Shown piece by piece: positions 49,433-57,898 of a DNA stretch of 64,000 nt. The DNA comes from Streptomyces sp. NBC_00443 (GTDB lineage Bacteria > Actinomycetota > Actinomycetes > Streptomycetales > Streptomycetaceae): assembly GCF_036014175.1 (NCBI RefSeq), contig NZ_CP107917.1:6324001-6388000 (forward strand), given 5' to 3'. The notes beneath the pieces were generated by a model. The model saw only the letters and a program-made list of their open reading frames with translations, searched no databases and was not told where the DNA came from. Position numbers and translations under genes: made by a program. The number at the start of each line of letters is the position of its first letter. Positions within the stretch are counted from its first letter, which is position 1.

Positions 49433-49868
49433 GCCTGACGTTGAGTACGAGGTCCTGTGCGACGACAACGGGGCGTTCCTGCGCCGGTACGTCCTCGACG
49501 ACGCCGGGGCCCTGGTCCCAGTTGACGCGACCCTCGACGGTGCCGACTACAACGCGGTCGGGACCGTGGTGCGGTGCGAGGCGCCCGCGACGCCGGCGAA
49601 TCCGGTCCTCGACGGCACGCTCCAGCGGCAGACCGGCGCTGGCACCGTCACGGTCCCGGCCGGCGCCCGGTCCGTGACCCTCGTCGTCGTCACCGGGACG
49701 GCGGCCGTCGCGATCGGCGGCGGCTCGCCCGTCACCGTCCCGGCCGGGACCTCCCTGTCGTGGGGTGTCGACCGGGGCGGCGACGCGGGCGAGTCACTCC
49801 AGGACGCCTACGCGTTCACCGGGGTCGCCGGGTCCGATCTCCTGATCACGTCCACTCGCGAGATCTGA
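49401..49868 (+). CDS. Repeat-module protein
   Basis: A 155-residue protein from GTG 49401 behind GGAGGCGGTCCCGA, overlapping the previous gene by 32 nt. It carries one module of the 40629/42434 family (YEVLCDDNGAFLRRYVLDDAG..VDATLDG) followed by a beta domain (VTVPAGARSVTLVVVTGTAAVAIGG) like the C-terminus of gene 42434. Confidence 0.6.
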   Translation: MAGTSGSVAGRPDVEYEVLCDDNGAFLRRYVLDDAGALVPVDATLDGADYNAVGTVVRCEAPATPANPVLDGTLQRQTGAGTVTVPAGARSVTLVVVTGTAAVAIGGGSPVTVPAGTSLSWGVDRGGDAGESLQDAYAFTGVAGSDLLITSTREI

Positions 49869-50173
49869 TGGGCACGGCCGGGGACTACGAGGCGCCGCAG
49901 CGGCGCCAGGAGCGGGCGACCGCCGTCACCGACGGGAACGGGAACGCCGTCTTCACGTGGCCCGCCGGTGCCTTCGCTGCGCCTCCGGTCGTCACCGTGG
50001 CGATCCAGGGGCCGGCCGCGTTCCGCTCCCAATCGATCACCGCGAACACCGCCACCTCGACAACGGTCAACGTCCTCGCCGCGGCCGGGGTGACGCTCCT
50101 CGGTATCGGCGTCCTCGCGGCCGGTGCGCCCGCCGCCGGGGTCACCGTCCACGCGCACGCCGTGGCCCCGTAG
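49868..50173 (+). CDS. Small structural-type protein
   Basis: A 101-residue protein in a TGATG overlap. Beta-rich sequence with GNAVFTWPAGAFAAPPVVTVAIQGP resembles the H-type/K-type domain found at fibre tips. Probably a virion component. Confidence 0.6.
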   Translation: MGTAGDYEAPQRRQERATAVTDGNGNAVFTWPAGAFAAPPVVTVAIQGPAAFRSQSITANTATSTTVNVLAAAGVTLLGIGVLAAGAPAAGVTVHAHAVAP

Positions 50174-50208
50174 ACCGGCGTCCTCGCGCGCCAGACAATC
50201 GAACACCG

Positions 50209-50228
50209 CCGCTGGTTATGGGCCGGGC
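50209..50228 (+). promoter_or_regulatory. Late leader motif (fibre 1)
   Basis: CCGCTGGTTATGGGCCGGGC, an exact consensus copy, 33 bp before ATG 50262. A TAGACC hexamer lies at 50171. Confidence 0.7.
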
Positions 50229-50261
50229 GACTCCTCCCTCGACACCACGAGGAGCCCTCTC

Positions 50262-51590
50262 ATGGCTAAGTGCTGCGGCGCGAACGGCTGCAACTGCGCC
50301 GTGACTGCCGGTCCCGGCGTCACGGTCGACGGCGACGGCTCGCCGACCAACCCGTACATCGTCAGCTCGGCCGCAGGCGAGCCCACCGCGCTCCAGGCCG
50401 CCGACACCCCGACCGTCAACGCCACCGTCGGCGGGACCGGCACCGCGGCAGACCCGTTCGAGGTGAGCGCGGACGTTGTCCTCGATCCGGCTCCGCCTGG
50501 TGGTGGGGCGAACCTGCTGGAGGCCGGTCCTGACGGCCTGTACGTCGAGTGCAGCGACGTGCGGACGTGCTTCTCGGCCGGGGACGGCGCGGCGTACGAC
50601 CCGGTCACCGGGGAGATCTCCGCGCGGGTGTCGGCGGACGCGGGGAACACCGTGGCGTTCGGCTCGGACGGCGGCCTGTTCTCGGCCGGGGGAGGAGGGG
50701 GCGCTCCGAGCGTCGTGACGGCCGGGGACACCCCAACGGCGAACAACACAGTGACCGGCACCGGGGCGGCCGGGGACCCGTACGTCGTCACGACGGACGT
50801 CGTCCTCGACCCGGCGCCGCCCGGGGGTGGGGCGAACCTGCTGGAGGCCGGTCCCGACGGGCTCTATGTCGAGTGCGCGGACGTGCGGACGTGCTTCTCG
50901 GCCGGGGACGGCGCTGCCTACGACCCGGCCACCGGGGAGATCTCCGCCCGGGTGTCGGCCGACGCGGGGAACGCGGTGACCATCGGCGGCGACGGCGGGC
51001 TCTACGCCCCGACGGGAGGGGGCGCCACCGTGGACACGGCGTGCGGTCTCACCGGGGACGGCTCCCCGGCAACGCCCCTCGCCGCCGCGGTGGTCGCCTG
51101 GCCCTACGCGTGCGACGTCGACGCCAACGCGGGCGGGGTGTACTGCGACAGCGCCGGCGCCCTGCGCTCCGAGCCCCGCGGCTCGATCACGTACCTCCAG
51201 GATCAGCAGATCCTCAACCCTGCCGATCTGGTGGTCCCCACGCCCGAGGACACCGAGGTCGCCACCCACGTCCTCGACGTGCCCAACCCCGACCCCTGCC
51301 GCCCTGCCTTCCTGATCATGGAGGCCGAGGTCGACGCGGATTTCAACCTCCCCGCAGGCGCCGGCGCCGCCCTCGGGATCGCCACGGACGAGATGTCCTA
51401 CCTCCGCAACTCCGGGGCGACGGCGATCCTCGACACCCATATCCAGGGCACGAAAGTCGTCAACGGCGGCACGATCCCGCCGGGCGGGACGCTCACGTTC
51501 ACCCTCTCCATTCGCATGGGACGGGGGTCCGGCGGCGCGACGTACAACCGCGTTCAGTCGTTCCTCCGCGCCTTCGTCATCGTCCTGTAG
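50262..51590 (+). CDS. Repeat fibre-like protein 1
   Basis: A 442-residue protein; ATG 50262 follows GAGGAGCCCTCTC. After MAKCCGANGCNC and TAGPGVTVDGDGSP come two about 105-residue repeats, each with NTVTGTG.AGDPY, DPAPPGGG, GPDGLYVEC.DVRTCFSAGDG and YDP.TGEISARVSADAGN. The C-terminal 170 residues are a distinct beta domain. Shares N-terminus and repeats with 51923. Likely tail or head fibre. Confidence 0.65.
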   Translation: MAKCCGANGCNCAVTAGPGVTVDGDGSPTNPYIVSSAAGEPTALQAADTPTVNATVGGTGTAADPFEVSADVVLDPAPPGGGANLLEAGPDGLYVECSDVRTCFSAGDGAAYDPVTGEISARVSADAGNTVAFGSDGGLFSAGGGGGAPSVVTAGDTPTANNTVTGTGAAGDPYVVTTDVVLDPAPPGGGANLLEAGPDGLYVECADVRTCFSAGDGAAYDPATGEISARVSADAGNAVTIGGDGGLYAPTGGGATVDTACGLTGDGSPATPLAAAVVAWPYACDVDANAGGVYCDSAGALRSEPRGSITYLQDQQILNPADLVVPTPEDTEVATHVLDVPNPDPCRPAFLIMEAEVDADFNLPAGAGAALGIATDEMSYLRNSGATAILDTHIQGTKVVNGGTIPPGGTLTFTLSIRMGRGSGGATYNRVQSFLRAFVIVL

Positions 51591-51602
51591 GAGCCCTCGA
51601 CC

Positions 51603-51896
51603 ATGGCTGACGTAACGCTGCACTACCGCACGGCTGGCGGGGTCCTGGCGTCCCGGACGGCGACCGGCGACGACCCGCAGCCCCCGACGCTTCCCGAGGG
51701 CGCTACGGCCCTCACCGAGGCCGAGTACGCCGACGCGCTCGCCGACGTCCAGGCGCAGCGGCAGGCCCACGCGCAGCAGCTCACCGAGGAGGCCGAGGCG
51801 AACCAGTCGGCCGACTACACGGCGCTGCGGACGGCCGGCATCCCCGAGGCGACCGCGCGCCGCCTGTCCGGCTACACCGGCCCCGACGGCGACTGA
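51603..51896 (+). CDS. Small fibre-partner protein (paralogue 2)
   Basis: A 97-residue protein; ATG 51603 follows AGGAGCCCTCGACC. It has VTLHYRTAGGVLAS and ALTEAEYADAL in the positions equivalent to paralogues 49184 and 53941, plus a helical tail. Follows a fibre gene directly, as do the others. Confidence 0.6.
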   Translation: MADVTLHYRTAGGVLASRTATGDDPQPPTLPEGATALTEAEYADALADVQAQRQAHAQQLTEEAEANQSADYTALRTAGIPEATARRLSGYTGPDGD

Positions 51897-51922
51897 CGAC
51901 CCCCACGAGACGGAGCACCCTC

Positions 51923-53929
51923 ATGGCTAACTGCTGCGGCGCGGCGCGCTGCACCTGCCGCGTCACCGCCGGGCCCGGCATCACCGTCGACGGCAACGGC
52001 TCACCTGGCGCCCCCTACGTCATCAGCACCGACGGCGGAGGCGCCGCTCCGACGGTTGTGACGGCGGGGGACACCTCGACCGCGAACAACACCGTCACCG
52101 GCACCGGGGCCGCGGGGGACCCGTACGTCGTCACGACGGACGTCGTCCTCGACCCCACCCCACCGGCCGGGGGCTCCAACCTCCTCCAGGCCGGGCCCGA
52201 CGGCCTGTATGTCGAGTGCGCGGACGTGCGGTCCTGCTTCTCAGCCGGGGACGGCGCCGGGTACGACCCGGCCACCGGAGAGATCACGGCACGCGTCTCG
52301 GCGGACGCCGGGAACACGACCGTGATCGGCGGGGACGGCGGCCTCTACACCCCCGCGTCGTCGACCGCCGTGCAGGCCACCGACACCCCCAGCGTCGACG
52401 TCACCGTCACCGGCACCGGCACGGCCGGCGACCCGTACGACGTGAGCGCCGCCGTGCGCCTGGACCCGACCCCGCCCGGCGGGGGGAGCAACCTGATCGA
52501 GGAGGGCCCTGACGGGCTCTACGTCGAATGCGCAGACGTACGGACGTGCTTCTCGGCCGGGGACGGCGCCGCGTACGACCCGGTCACTGGGGAGATCTCC
52601 GCGCGCCTGTCCGCCGATGCCGGGAACACCGTGGCGTTCGGCTCGGACGGCGGCCTCTATTCGGTCGGGGGCGGAGGGGGCGCTCCCTCGGTCGTGACGG
52701 CCGGGGACACCCCGACCGCGAACAACACCGTCACCGGCACCGGGGCGGCCGGGGACCCGTACGTCGTCACGACGGACGTCATCGTCGACCCCGCCCCGCC
52801 GGCCGGGGGAACGAACCTCCTCCAGACCGGTCCTGACGGCCTGTACGTCGAGTGCGCGGACGTGCGGTCCTGCTTCTCGGCCGGGGACGGCGCCGGGTAC
52901 GACCCGGTCACCGGGGAGATCACCGCGCGCGTCTCGGCCGACCCGGGGAACACGACCGTGATCGGCGGTGACGGCGGCCTCTACACCCCGGCCTCGTCGA
53001 CGGCGCTCCAGGCCGCCGACACTCCGAGCGTGGACGTCACCGTCACCGGCACTGGGGCGGCCGGCGACCCGTACGAGGTGAGCGCCGCGGTGATCCTCGA
53101 CCCCGCCCCACCCGGCGGCGGCTCGAACCTGATCGAGGAGGGGCCCGATGGGCTCTATGTCGAGTGCGCGGACGTGCGGACGTGCTTCTCGGCCGGGGAC
53201 GGCGCCGCCTACACCCCGGGCACCGGAGAGGTCGAGGCGCGCCTGTCGACCGAGGCGGACAATACGGTCGTCTTCGGGCCCGACGGTGGCCTGTACGTGC
53301 CCCCTGCTGCGCTCCCGGAGGTCGGCTGCGGCCTCCAGGGTGATGGGAGCACCGGCGCGCCCCTGGCGGCGTTCCCGGTCGCCGGGTCGCAGCCGTGGGC
53401 GGACGACTGGGACTGTGACCCGGCCGCGAACTCCACGCTGAAGTGCGACCCGACGTCGGGCGCGCTGTGGACGCCTCCCGAGCACACGTCAGCCGCGGTC
53501 ACCCTCCAGCAGAACCACCCCCTCGGCACGCCCACGGTCGGCGTCACGGCCGGGTTCGTCCTCGTCGACCCGAACGCCTGGAGTGAGGGCACCTACACCG
53601 CCGACACCCTGTCGCCGTGCCGGGGGGTCTCGTTCTCGACCCGGTTCACCGGGCACGTCGAACTGACCTGGCCCGCGAACGCGCAGTTCGAGTTGGGCTA
53701 TGCGGTCCAGATCGACGGCGGCGGCCTGGCCGTGCGGGTCCTGCACGGCGTCTACGTCAACGGCCCGGCCCGGCGGGAGCGGTACAGCTTCGGCGTCTCG
53801 CAGGCCGCGGTCCTGCCTCCCCACACCGGCTACTCGGTGCGGGTCTACCCGGCGGTCCGGGTGATCGCAGGATCCGTGACGTTCAACCAGTGGATCACCG
53901 ACACCGACCTGATCGCGATGACCCGATAG
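51923..53929 (+). CDS. Repeat fibre-like protein 2
   Basis: A 668-residue protein; ATG 51923 follows GACGGAGCACCCTC. MANCCGAARCTC opening, then four about 105-residue repeats (from about 52050, 52365, 52690 and 53005) alternating between an A type (VVTAGDT) and a B type (STA.QA.DTPSVD). The C-terminal 200 residues form a non-repeated beta domain. Paralogue of 50262. Confidence 0.65.
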   Translation: MANCCGAARCTCRVTAGPGITVDGNGSPGAPYVISTDGGGAAPTVVTAGDTSTANNTVTGTGAAGDPYVVTTDVVLDPTPPAGGSNLLQAGPDGLYVECADVRSCFSAGDGAGYDPATGEITARVSADAGNTTVIGGDGGLYTPASSTAVQATDTPSVDVTVTGTGTAGDPYDVSAAVRLDPTPPGGGSNLIEEGPDGLYVECADVRTCFSAGDGAAYDPVTGEISARLSADAGNTVAFGSDGGLYSVGGGGGAPSVVTAGDTPTANNTVTGTGAAGDPYVVTTDVIVDPAPPAGGTNLLQTGPDGLYVECADVRSCFSAGDGAGYDPVTGEITARVSADPGNTTVIGGDGGLYTPASSTALQAADTPSVDVTVTGTGAAGDPYEVSAAVILDPAPPGGGSNLIEEGPDGLYVECADVRTCFSAGDGAAYTPGTGEVEARLSTEADNTVVFGPDGGLYVPPAALPEVGCGLQGDGSTGAPLAAFPVAGSQPWADDWDCDPAANSTLKCDPTSGALWTPPEHTSAAVTLQQNHPLGTPTVGVTAGFVLVDPNAWSEGTYTADTLSPCRGVSFSTRFTGHVELTWPANAQFELGYAVQIDGGGLAVRVLHGVYVNGPARRERYSFGVSQAAVLPPHTGYSVRVYPAVRVIAGSVTFNQWITDTDLIAMTR

Positions 53930-53940
53930 GAGCTGCGACC

Positions 53941-54108
53941 GTGCGCTACTTCCTCAACGACGCCGGGGGATGGATCTCCCTCAGCGGCGACGCCGACGTG
54001 TTCGGCGTGATCCCCGACGGCTACCGCGAGGTCTCCGAAGCGGAGTACAACGCGGCGGCTGGCGTCATCACGATCGAGCCGCCCGCGCCGACGCCGGACG
54101 GCGACTGA
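53941..54108 (+). CDS. Small fibre-partner protein (paralogue 3)
   Basis: A 55-residue protein from GTG 53941, behind AGGAGCTGCGACC. RYFLNDAGGWISLSG and EVSEAEYNAA match paralogues 49184 and 51603. The third copy of the fibre-plus-small-gene arrangement. Confidence 0.6.
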   Translation: MRYFLNDAGGWISLSGDADVFGVIPDGYREVSEAEYNAAAGVITIEPPAPTPDGD

Positions 54109-54112
54109 CCAT

Positions 54113-54137
54113 GCGCCCGGTGCTTGACGCCGGGCGC
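54113..54137 (+). terminator. Hairpin before major tail gene
   Basis: GCGCCCGG (54113-54120) pairs with CCGGGCGC (54130-54137), followed by a -10-like TAGACT (54141-54146), the same order as at 37471. Confidence 0.55.
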
Positions 54138-54163
54138 AGCTAGACTCCTTGATCGTAGGAATG

Positions 54164-54221
54164 CCGCTGGTTCTGGGCCGGGCTCTCCCCCACGTATGAC
54201 GCTGCTGGTTGTGGGCCGAGC
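54164..54221 (+). promoter_or_regulatory. Late leader motif, tandem copies (major tail)
   Basis: CCGCTGGTTCTGGGCCGGGC (54164-54183) and CTGCTGGTTGTGGGCCGAGC (54202-54221) lie between TAGACT (54141) and the GTG start at 54251. Confidence 0.7.
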
Positions 54222-54250
54222 CACCACACGTCTCGTGTTGGAGGGCCCCA

Positions 54251-54955
54251 GTGACCTGCCCCCTGATCGCCAATCTCGACACCGTCCGTGTCACCCGCGT
54301 CGACTCCTGTGGTCGGCCCGTGTGTGGCCTCGACAACGGTTTCGTGTTCGACTGCCTCGCCTCCGTGGCGATGAACCCCAACGTGGAAGAGGGCGAGGAC
54401 GTCACCTACCGTGCCGCGAACGGCCGGCAGTGCGGATTCAAGCGCGGCTGCCCGAGCTTCAACGGCTACGACGTCGAGATCAACTTCTTCAGCGTCAGCC
54501 CCGAGTTCCTGGAGATCACCACGGGTAACCCGGTGGTCTACGACTTCGCGGGCAACCCGGTCGGCTACGACGACTGCTCGCTTCAGTGCAACTCCGGTTT
54601 CGCCCTGGAGCTGTGGGCCGAAGTCCTCGGCGAGGACGTCTGTGCGGCCGACGGCGGCGGTGACGGCGCCTGGATCTACTTCCTGCTCCCGTGGGTCACG
54701 AACGGCCAGCTCGGGGACCTCGAAGTCGGTTCGGAGGCCGTGACCCTCCAGCTGACCGGCGCGACCCGCTCGGGTGGCGGCTGGGGCGTCGGCCCGTACG
54801 ACGTCGTGGCGACGGACGCGGCCGGCACCGCCGGGCCGCTGCTGACGCCGCTCGGCGCGAACTGCCACCGCCGCATTCAGCTCACGACGATCGCGCCCCC
54901 GGAGCCGGTGTGCGAGTACACCCCGGTCACCGGCGGTCTGTGCCTGGCGTCCTGA
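54251..54955 (+). CDS. Major tail (tube) protein
   Basis: A 234-residue protein; GTG 54251 is preceded by GGAGGGCCCCA. Beta-rich with LIANLDTVRVTRVDSCGRPVCG, YDVEINFFSVSPEFLEITTG and a C-terminal ELWAEVLGEDVC ... VTLQLTGATRSGGG region. Size, position shortly before connectors, chaperones and tape measure, and its dedicated leader fit the tail tube subunit. Identification is by context and fold pattern. Confidence 0.7.
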   Translation: MTCPLIANLDTVRVTRVDSCGRPVCGLDNGFVFDCLASVAMNPNVEEGEDVTYRAANGRQCGFKRGCPSFNGYDVEINFFSVSPEFLEITTGNPVVYDFAGNPVGYDDCSLQCNSGFALELWAEVLGEDVCAADGGGDGAWIYFLLPWVTNGQLGDLEVGSEAVTLQLTGATRSGGGWGVGPYDVVATDAAGTAGPLLTPLGANCHRRIQLTTIAPPEPVCEYTPVTGGLCLAS

Positions 54956-54959
54956 CGCC

Positions 54960-55670
54960 GTGACGGACATGGACCTCGTCGTCCCGGTGCGGACGGGTGC
55001 GGTGAACCAGCAGCTCAGGTACGCCCTGCGCTCATGGGTCGCCCACCTGCCGCACCGGTACGTGTGGCTCATCGGGTACCGGCCGCCGTGGGTCGACGGC
55101 GTTCGGTACCTGGCGACCCCGCAGACCGGAACGAAGTACGTCAACACCACCAGGGCGGTCGCCGCGGCGTGCCGCAACAAGGGCGTCAGTGACCCGTTCG
55201 TCCTGATGAATGACGACTTCTTCGTGATGCAGCCGCTCCCTGACGGGGTGCCAACCCTGCACCGTGGGCCGGTCGCCGAGGTCGAGGCGTACTACGCGAC
55301 GCGCGGCAACGGCTCCTATCTGCGGGGGCTGCGCGAGACCCGGGACCTCCTCGTCGGCCTGGGCCACGAGGACCCGGTGTCCTACGAGCTCCATGTCCCG
55401 CTGGTCGTGCATAAGGAGGGCATGCTCCACACCCTCGACGTCGGCCGGCGCCTGGACGTGCTCCACAAGCGGACCGCGTACGGGAATCTCGCCGGGATCG
55501 GCGGGGAGCGGGCCGAGGACGTCAAGATCCTTTGGCGTGGCCCGCAGTTCCCGACCGACGGCCCGTTCCTGTCGACCATGCCGGACGCCTTCGCGAGCGG
55601 CATGGTCGGTGCCCACATCCGGCGCACCTTCCCCCGGGCGTGCCGGTACGAGAGGGGAGGCGGCGGGTGA
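54960..55670 (+). CDS. Glycosyltransferase-like (stealth/GT-A type) protein
   Basis: A 236-residue protein from GTG 54960. DLVVPVR near residue 6, LRYALRSWVAHLPHRYVWLIGYRPPW near 20, and FVLMNDDFFVMQPL near 80 with the metal-binding Asp pair resemble bacterial stealth-type sugar-phosphate transferases and related GT-A enzymes. HVPLVVHKEGM near 145 adds a likely catalytic His. It could glycosylate virion proteins or modify host surface sugars; substrate unknown. Confidence 0.65.
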   Translation: MTDMDLVVPVRTGAVNQQLRYALRSWVAHLPHRYVWLIGYRPPWVDGVRYLATPQTGTKYVNTTRAVAAACRNKGVSDPFVLMNDDFFVMQPLPDGVPTLHRGPVAEVEAYYATRGNGSYLRGLRETRDLLVGLGHEDPVSYELHVPLVVHKEGMLHTLDVGRRLDVLHKRTAYGNLAGIGGERAEDVKILWRGPQFPTDGPFLSTMPDAFASGMVGAHIRRTFPRACRYERGGGG

Positions 55671-56470
55671 CGCTCCAGACCGCCCCATGTGACCCGTGGC
55701 CGTTCGAACCGTGCTGCGAGATCGAGCAGTACGACGCCGAGACCGTGACCCGGTGGGTCGCGGTCGCCTCGTCGATCCTGTGGCGCCTGTCCGGGATGCG
55801 GTGGGGTCCGTGCCCGGTGACCGTCCGGCCGTGCCGTAGGTCGTGCCTGGAGGGCTCGCCGCTCCTCGTCCGGTGGGGGGCGACGGCCGGCCCGTGGATC
55901 CCGTACATGGACGCGGGCGGGAAGTGGCGCAACGCCTCGGTCTGCGGCTGCAAGTCGTCGTGCTCCTGCTCGGAGCTGTGCGAGATCTACCTCCCCGGCC
56001 CGGTGTACGACGTGACGGAGGTGAACCTCGGGGGCCAGGTGCTCGCGCCCGGTCTCGAGTATCGCCTTGACGCACCCGGGCGCCTGGTCCGTCTCGGCGG
56101 CGGCTGCTGGCCCTCGTGTCAGGACATGGCGGCCGCGCCCGGACAGCCCGACACCCTCACCGTCACCTACCGGTGGGGCCTGCCCCTCGACGCCGCGGCG
56201 GTCGCCGCCGTGTCGGAACTCGCCTGTCACCTGCTGCGCGGGTGCGGCGGCTCGGGTGCGTGCGGCTGCAAGGCGAACCGCAACGTCACCCGGCTCCAGC
56301 GTCAGGGCGTAGAGATCGAGATCGACCCGACGCTGATCTATGCCGAGGGCCGGACCGGGCTCCCGCTCGTCGACCTGTGGCTGAGCGCCGTGAACCCCTA
56401 CGGGCAGCGCGACGCCTCGCGGGTGTACTCCCCGGACTTCAAGCGCCCGCGGGTGACGCAATGGCCCTGA
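55667..56470 (+). CDS. Head-tail connector-type protein, Cys-rich
   Basis: A 267-residue protein from GTG 55667 (GTGA overlap). AETVTRWVAVASSILWRLSGMRWG near the start, ...YLPGPVYDVTEVNLGGQVLAPGLEYRLD and VTRLQRQGVEIEIDP are typical of actinophage head-to-tail connector proteins. At least 20 Cys residues, including CGCKSSCSCSELC. Confidence 0.6.
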   Translation: MTLQTAPCDPWPFEPCCEIEQYDAETVTRWVAVASSILWRLSGMRWGPCPVTVRPCRRSCLEGSPLLVRWGATAGPWIPYMDAGGKWRNASVCGCKSSCSCSELCEIYLPGPVYDVTEVNLGGQVLAPGLEYRLDAPGRLVRLGGGCWPSCQDMAAAPGQPDTLTVTYRWGLPLDAAAVAAVSELACHLLRGCGGSGACGCKANRNVTRLQRQGVEIEIDPTLIYAEGRTGLPLVDLWLSAVNPYGQRDASRVYSPDFKRPRVTQWP

Positions 56471-57045
56471 CCCCGTTCGCCCTTCACGACCTGGCGGAGC
56501 AAGTCCTCGCCTGTGTCTGCGCCGCCCTCGACGCCGTGGCGGCCGACGAGGAGGACGTCCTCGGCTGCCCCGACCGGGCCTGTGTCGTCCCGGGCAAGGC
56601 GGCATGGGACTCCTGTGACGACCCGTGCGGCGGCGGCACCTCCGGGCAGCTCACCGTGAACGTCGCGCAGATTTTCCCGTCCACCAGCTTCCCCACCCTC
56701 GACCGCGAGGTCCGGGGCGCGCGGTCATGCCCCCCGCCAGCCGTGACGGCGGCCGAGCTGGTCATCACGCTCCTGCGGTGCGCGCCCGGACCGGACGAGG
56801 GAGGGTGCCCGCCCTCGTGCGAGGAGCTGGCGGCCTCGGCCCGGCAACTCCACGTCGACGCCACCACGGTCTACAACGCGCTCATCTGCTGTCTGCCCAA
56901 GACGGGCAGCGGCCGGCGCGGGCCGAAGTTCGTCCTCGGCGTTCAGCGCACGGTGGGCCCGGAAGGGCTTTGCGTGGGCGTCGAGCAGCGTGTCACGGTG
57001 GCCCTGCCCGGCTGCGGCCGATGCCCGGGTGAGGAGGTGTCGTGA
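56461..57045 (+). CDS. Head-tail connector-type protein 2
   Basis: A 194-residue protein; ATG 56461 overlaps the previous gene by 10 nt. LAEQVLACVCAALDAV helix, VNVAQIFPSTSFPTLD and a C-terminal beta pair (KFVLGVQRTVGPEGLCVGVEQRVTVAL) suit a neck or tail-completion protein. Cys-rich like its neighbour. Confidence 0.6.
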   Translation: MALTPFALHDLAEQVLACVCAALDAVAADEEDVLGCPDRACVVPGKAAWDSCDDPCGGGTSGQLTVNVAQIFPSTSFPTLDREVRGARSCPPPAVTAAELVITLLRCAPGPDEGGCPPSCEELAASARQLHVDATTVYNALICCLPKTGSGRRGPKFVLGVQRTVGPEGLCVGVEQRVTVALPGCGRCPGEEVS

Positions 57046-57419
57046 GCGTCGAGGTGCGGCTAGATCAGGGGGCGTTGCGCAGGCTGCTCCGGTCCCGGAG
57101 CGGACCGGCGCGGCGGAAGCTGGAGGAGCGCACCCGCAGGGTCGCCGGCATCGCCGAGGACCGTGCGCCGGGCAGCATGGGGGACTACGTCACGTGGACC
57201 GTCGAGGAGGGCCCTGGCGGGCTTCAGGGGATCGTGCGGTGTGACCACCCGGCGGTGCGGTTCGTCCTCGACGGCACCCGGCCCCACATCATCGTGCCCC
57301 GCCGGGCGAAGGCCCTGCGGTTCCGTGCCTCGGGCGGGATCGTGTTCGCGAAGCGGGTGAGGCATCCGGGGACCAGGCCCAACAACTTCATGGCCGAGGC
57401 CCTGCGGCTGGGCCGGTAG
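57042..57419 (+). CDS. HK97-gp10-like neck/tail-completion protein
   Basis: A 125-residue protein in a GTGA overlap. RRKLEERTRRVAGIAEDRAPGSMGDY, FVLDGTRPHIIVPRRAKALRF and VFAKRVRHPGTRPNNFMAEAL are the standard blocks of the HK97 gp10-type family (G-T-R-P-H and H-P-G). It joins head and tail. Confidence 0.75.
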   Translation: MSVEVRLDQGALRRLLRSRSGPARRKLEERTRRVAGIAEDRAPGSMGDYVTWTVEEGPGGLQGIVRCDHPAVRFVLDGTRPHIIVPRRAKALRFRASGGIVFAKRVRHPGTRPNNFMAEALRLGR

Positions 57420-57467
57420 AGTCGGTGCCGGCCGCGTGGTGATCCTGGTGGGTCCAGCGCCTAACGA

Positions 57468-57503
57468 CGAAGGCCCCGAGGGGTGGTGCCCCCGGGGCCT
57501 TCG
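57468..57503. terminator. Bidirectional terminator
   Basis: CGAAGGCCCCG (57468-57478) pairs exactly with CGGGGCCTTCG (57493-57503); the interior AGGGG/CCCC extends it. It separates the connector genes from a leftward gene. Confidence 0.7.
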
Positions 57504-57515
57504 CGGTGTCTGCGG

Positions 57516-57743
57516 TCAGAACCCTCCGGAGTCGCAGCTCGACGACGAGGACGACGACCCGGAGTCGTATGACGACGAGGACGAGGAGCAGGACGAGGAG
57601 GACCCGCTCGTCGACCCGCTGTCGTAGACGGTCGAGGTGTACGGGGTGGGGTCGTAGGAGGTGCGCGCCGTCGCGGCCGGGGCCGTGGTCGACGAGGTGG
57701 ACGAACGGGGCTGCTGCGCCCTGCGGCGCCGGAAGATGCTCAT
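57516..57743 (-). CDS. Ser-rich low-complexity protein
   Basis: A 75-residue leftward gene from ATG 57743. Basic FRRRRAQQPR start, then Thr/Ser/Tyr/Asp-rich sequence ending in serine runs and CDSGGF. No ribosome binding site of note. Terminator on one side and the leader of gene 57899 on the other leave room for a real gene, but composition alone cannot prove it. Confidence 0.45.
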   Translation of the reverse strand: MSIFRRRRAQQPRSSTSSTTAPAATARTSYDPTPYTSTVYDSGSTSGSSSSCSSSSSSYDSGSSSSSSSCDSGGF

Positions 57744-57850
57744 GCCGGCAGTCTTCCGCCCGGTACGTCACCCTCACCCTGATTTGAGCAACATCAGCGG
57801 TTACGGACCGGTCCAGGCACTAGGTGCCGTGCTCTACGCTTCCACGTACG

Positions 57851-57870
57851 CCGCTGGTTCTGGGCCGGGC
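57851..57870 (+). promoter_or_regulatory. Late leader motif (tail chaperone)
   Basis: CCGCTGGTTCTGGGCCGGGC, 28 bp before GTG 57899 and 10 bp after a -10-like TACGCT (57835-57840). A small GGCAC/GTGCC hairpin lies at 57816-57828. Confidence 0.7.
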
Positions 57871-57898
57871 GATCGCGCGGGAGACAAGGACACACCCC

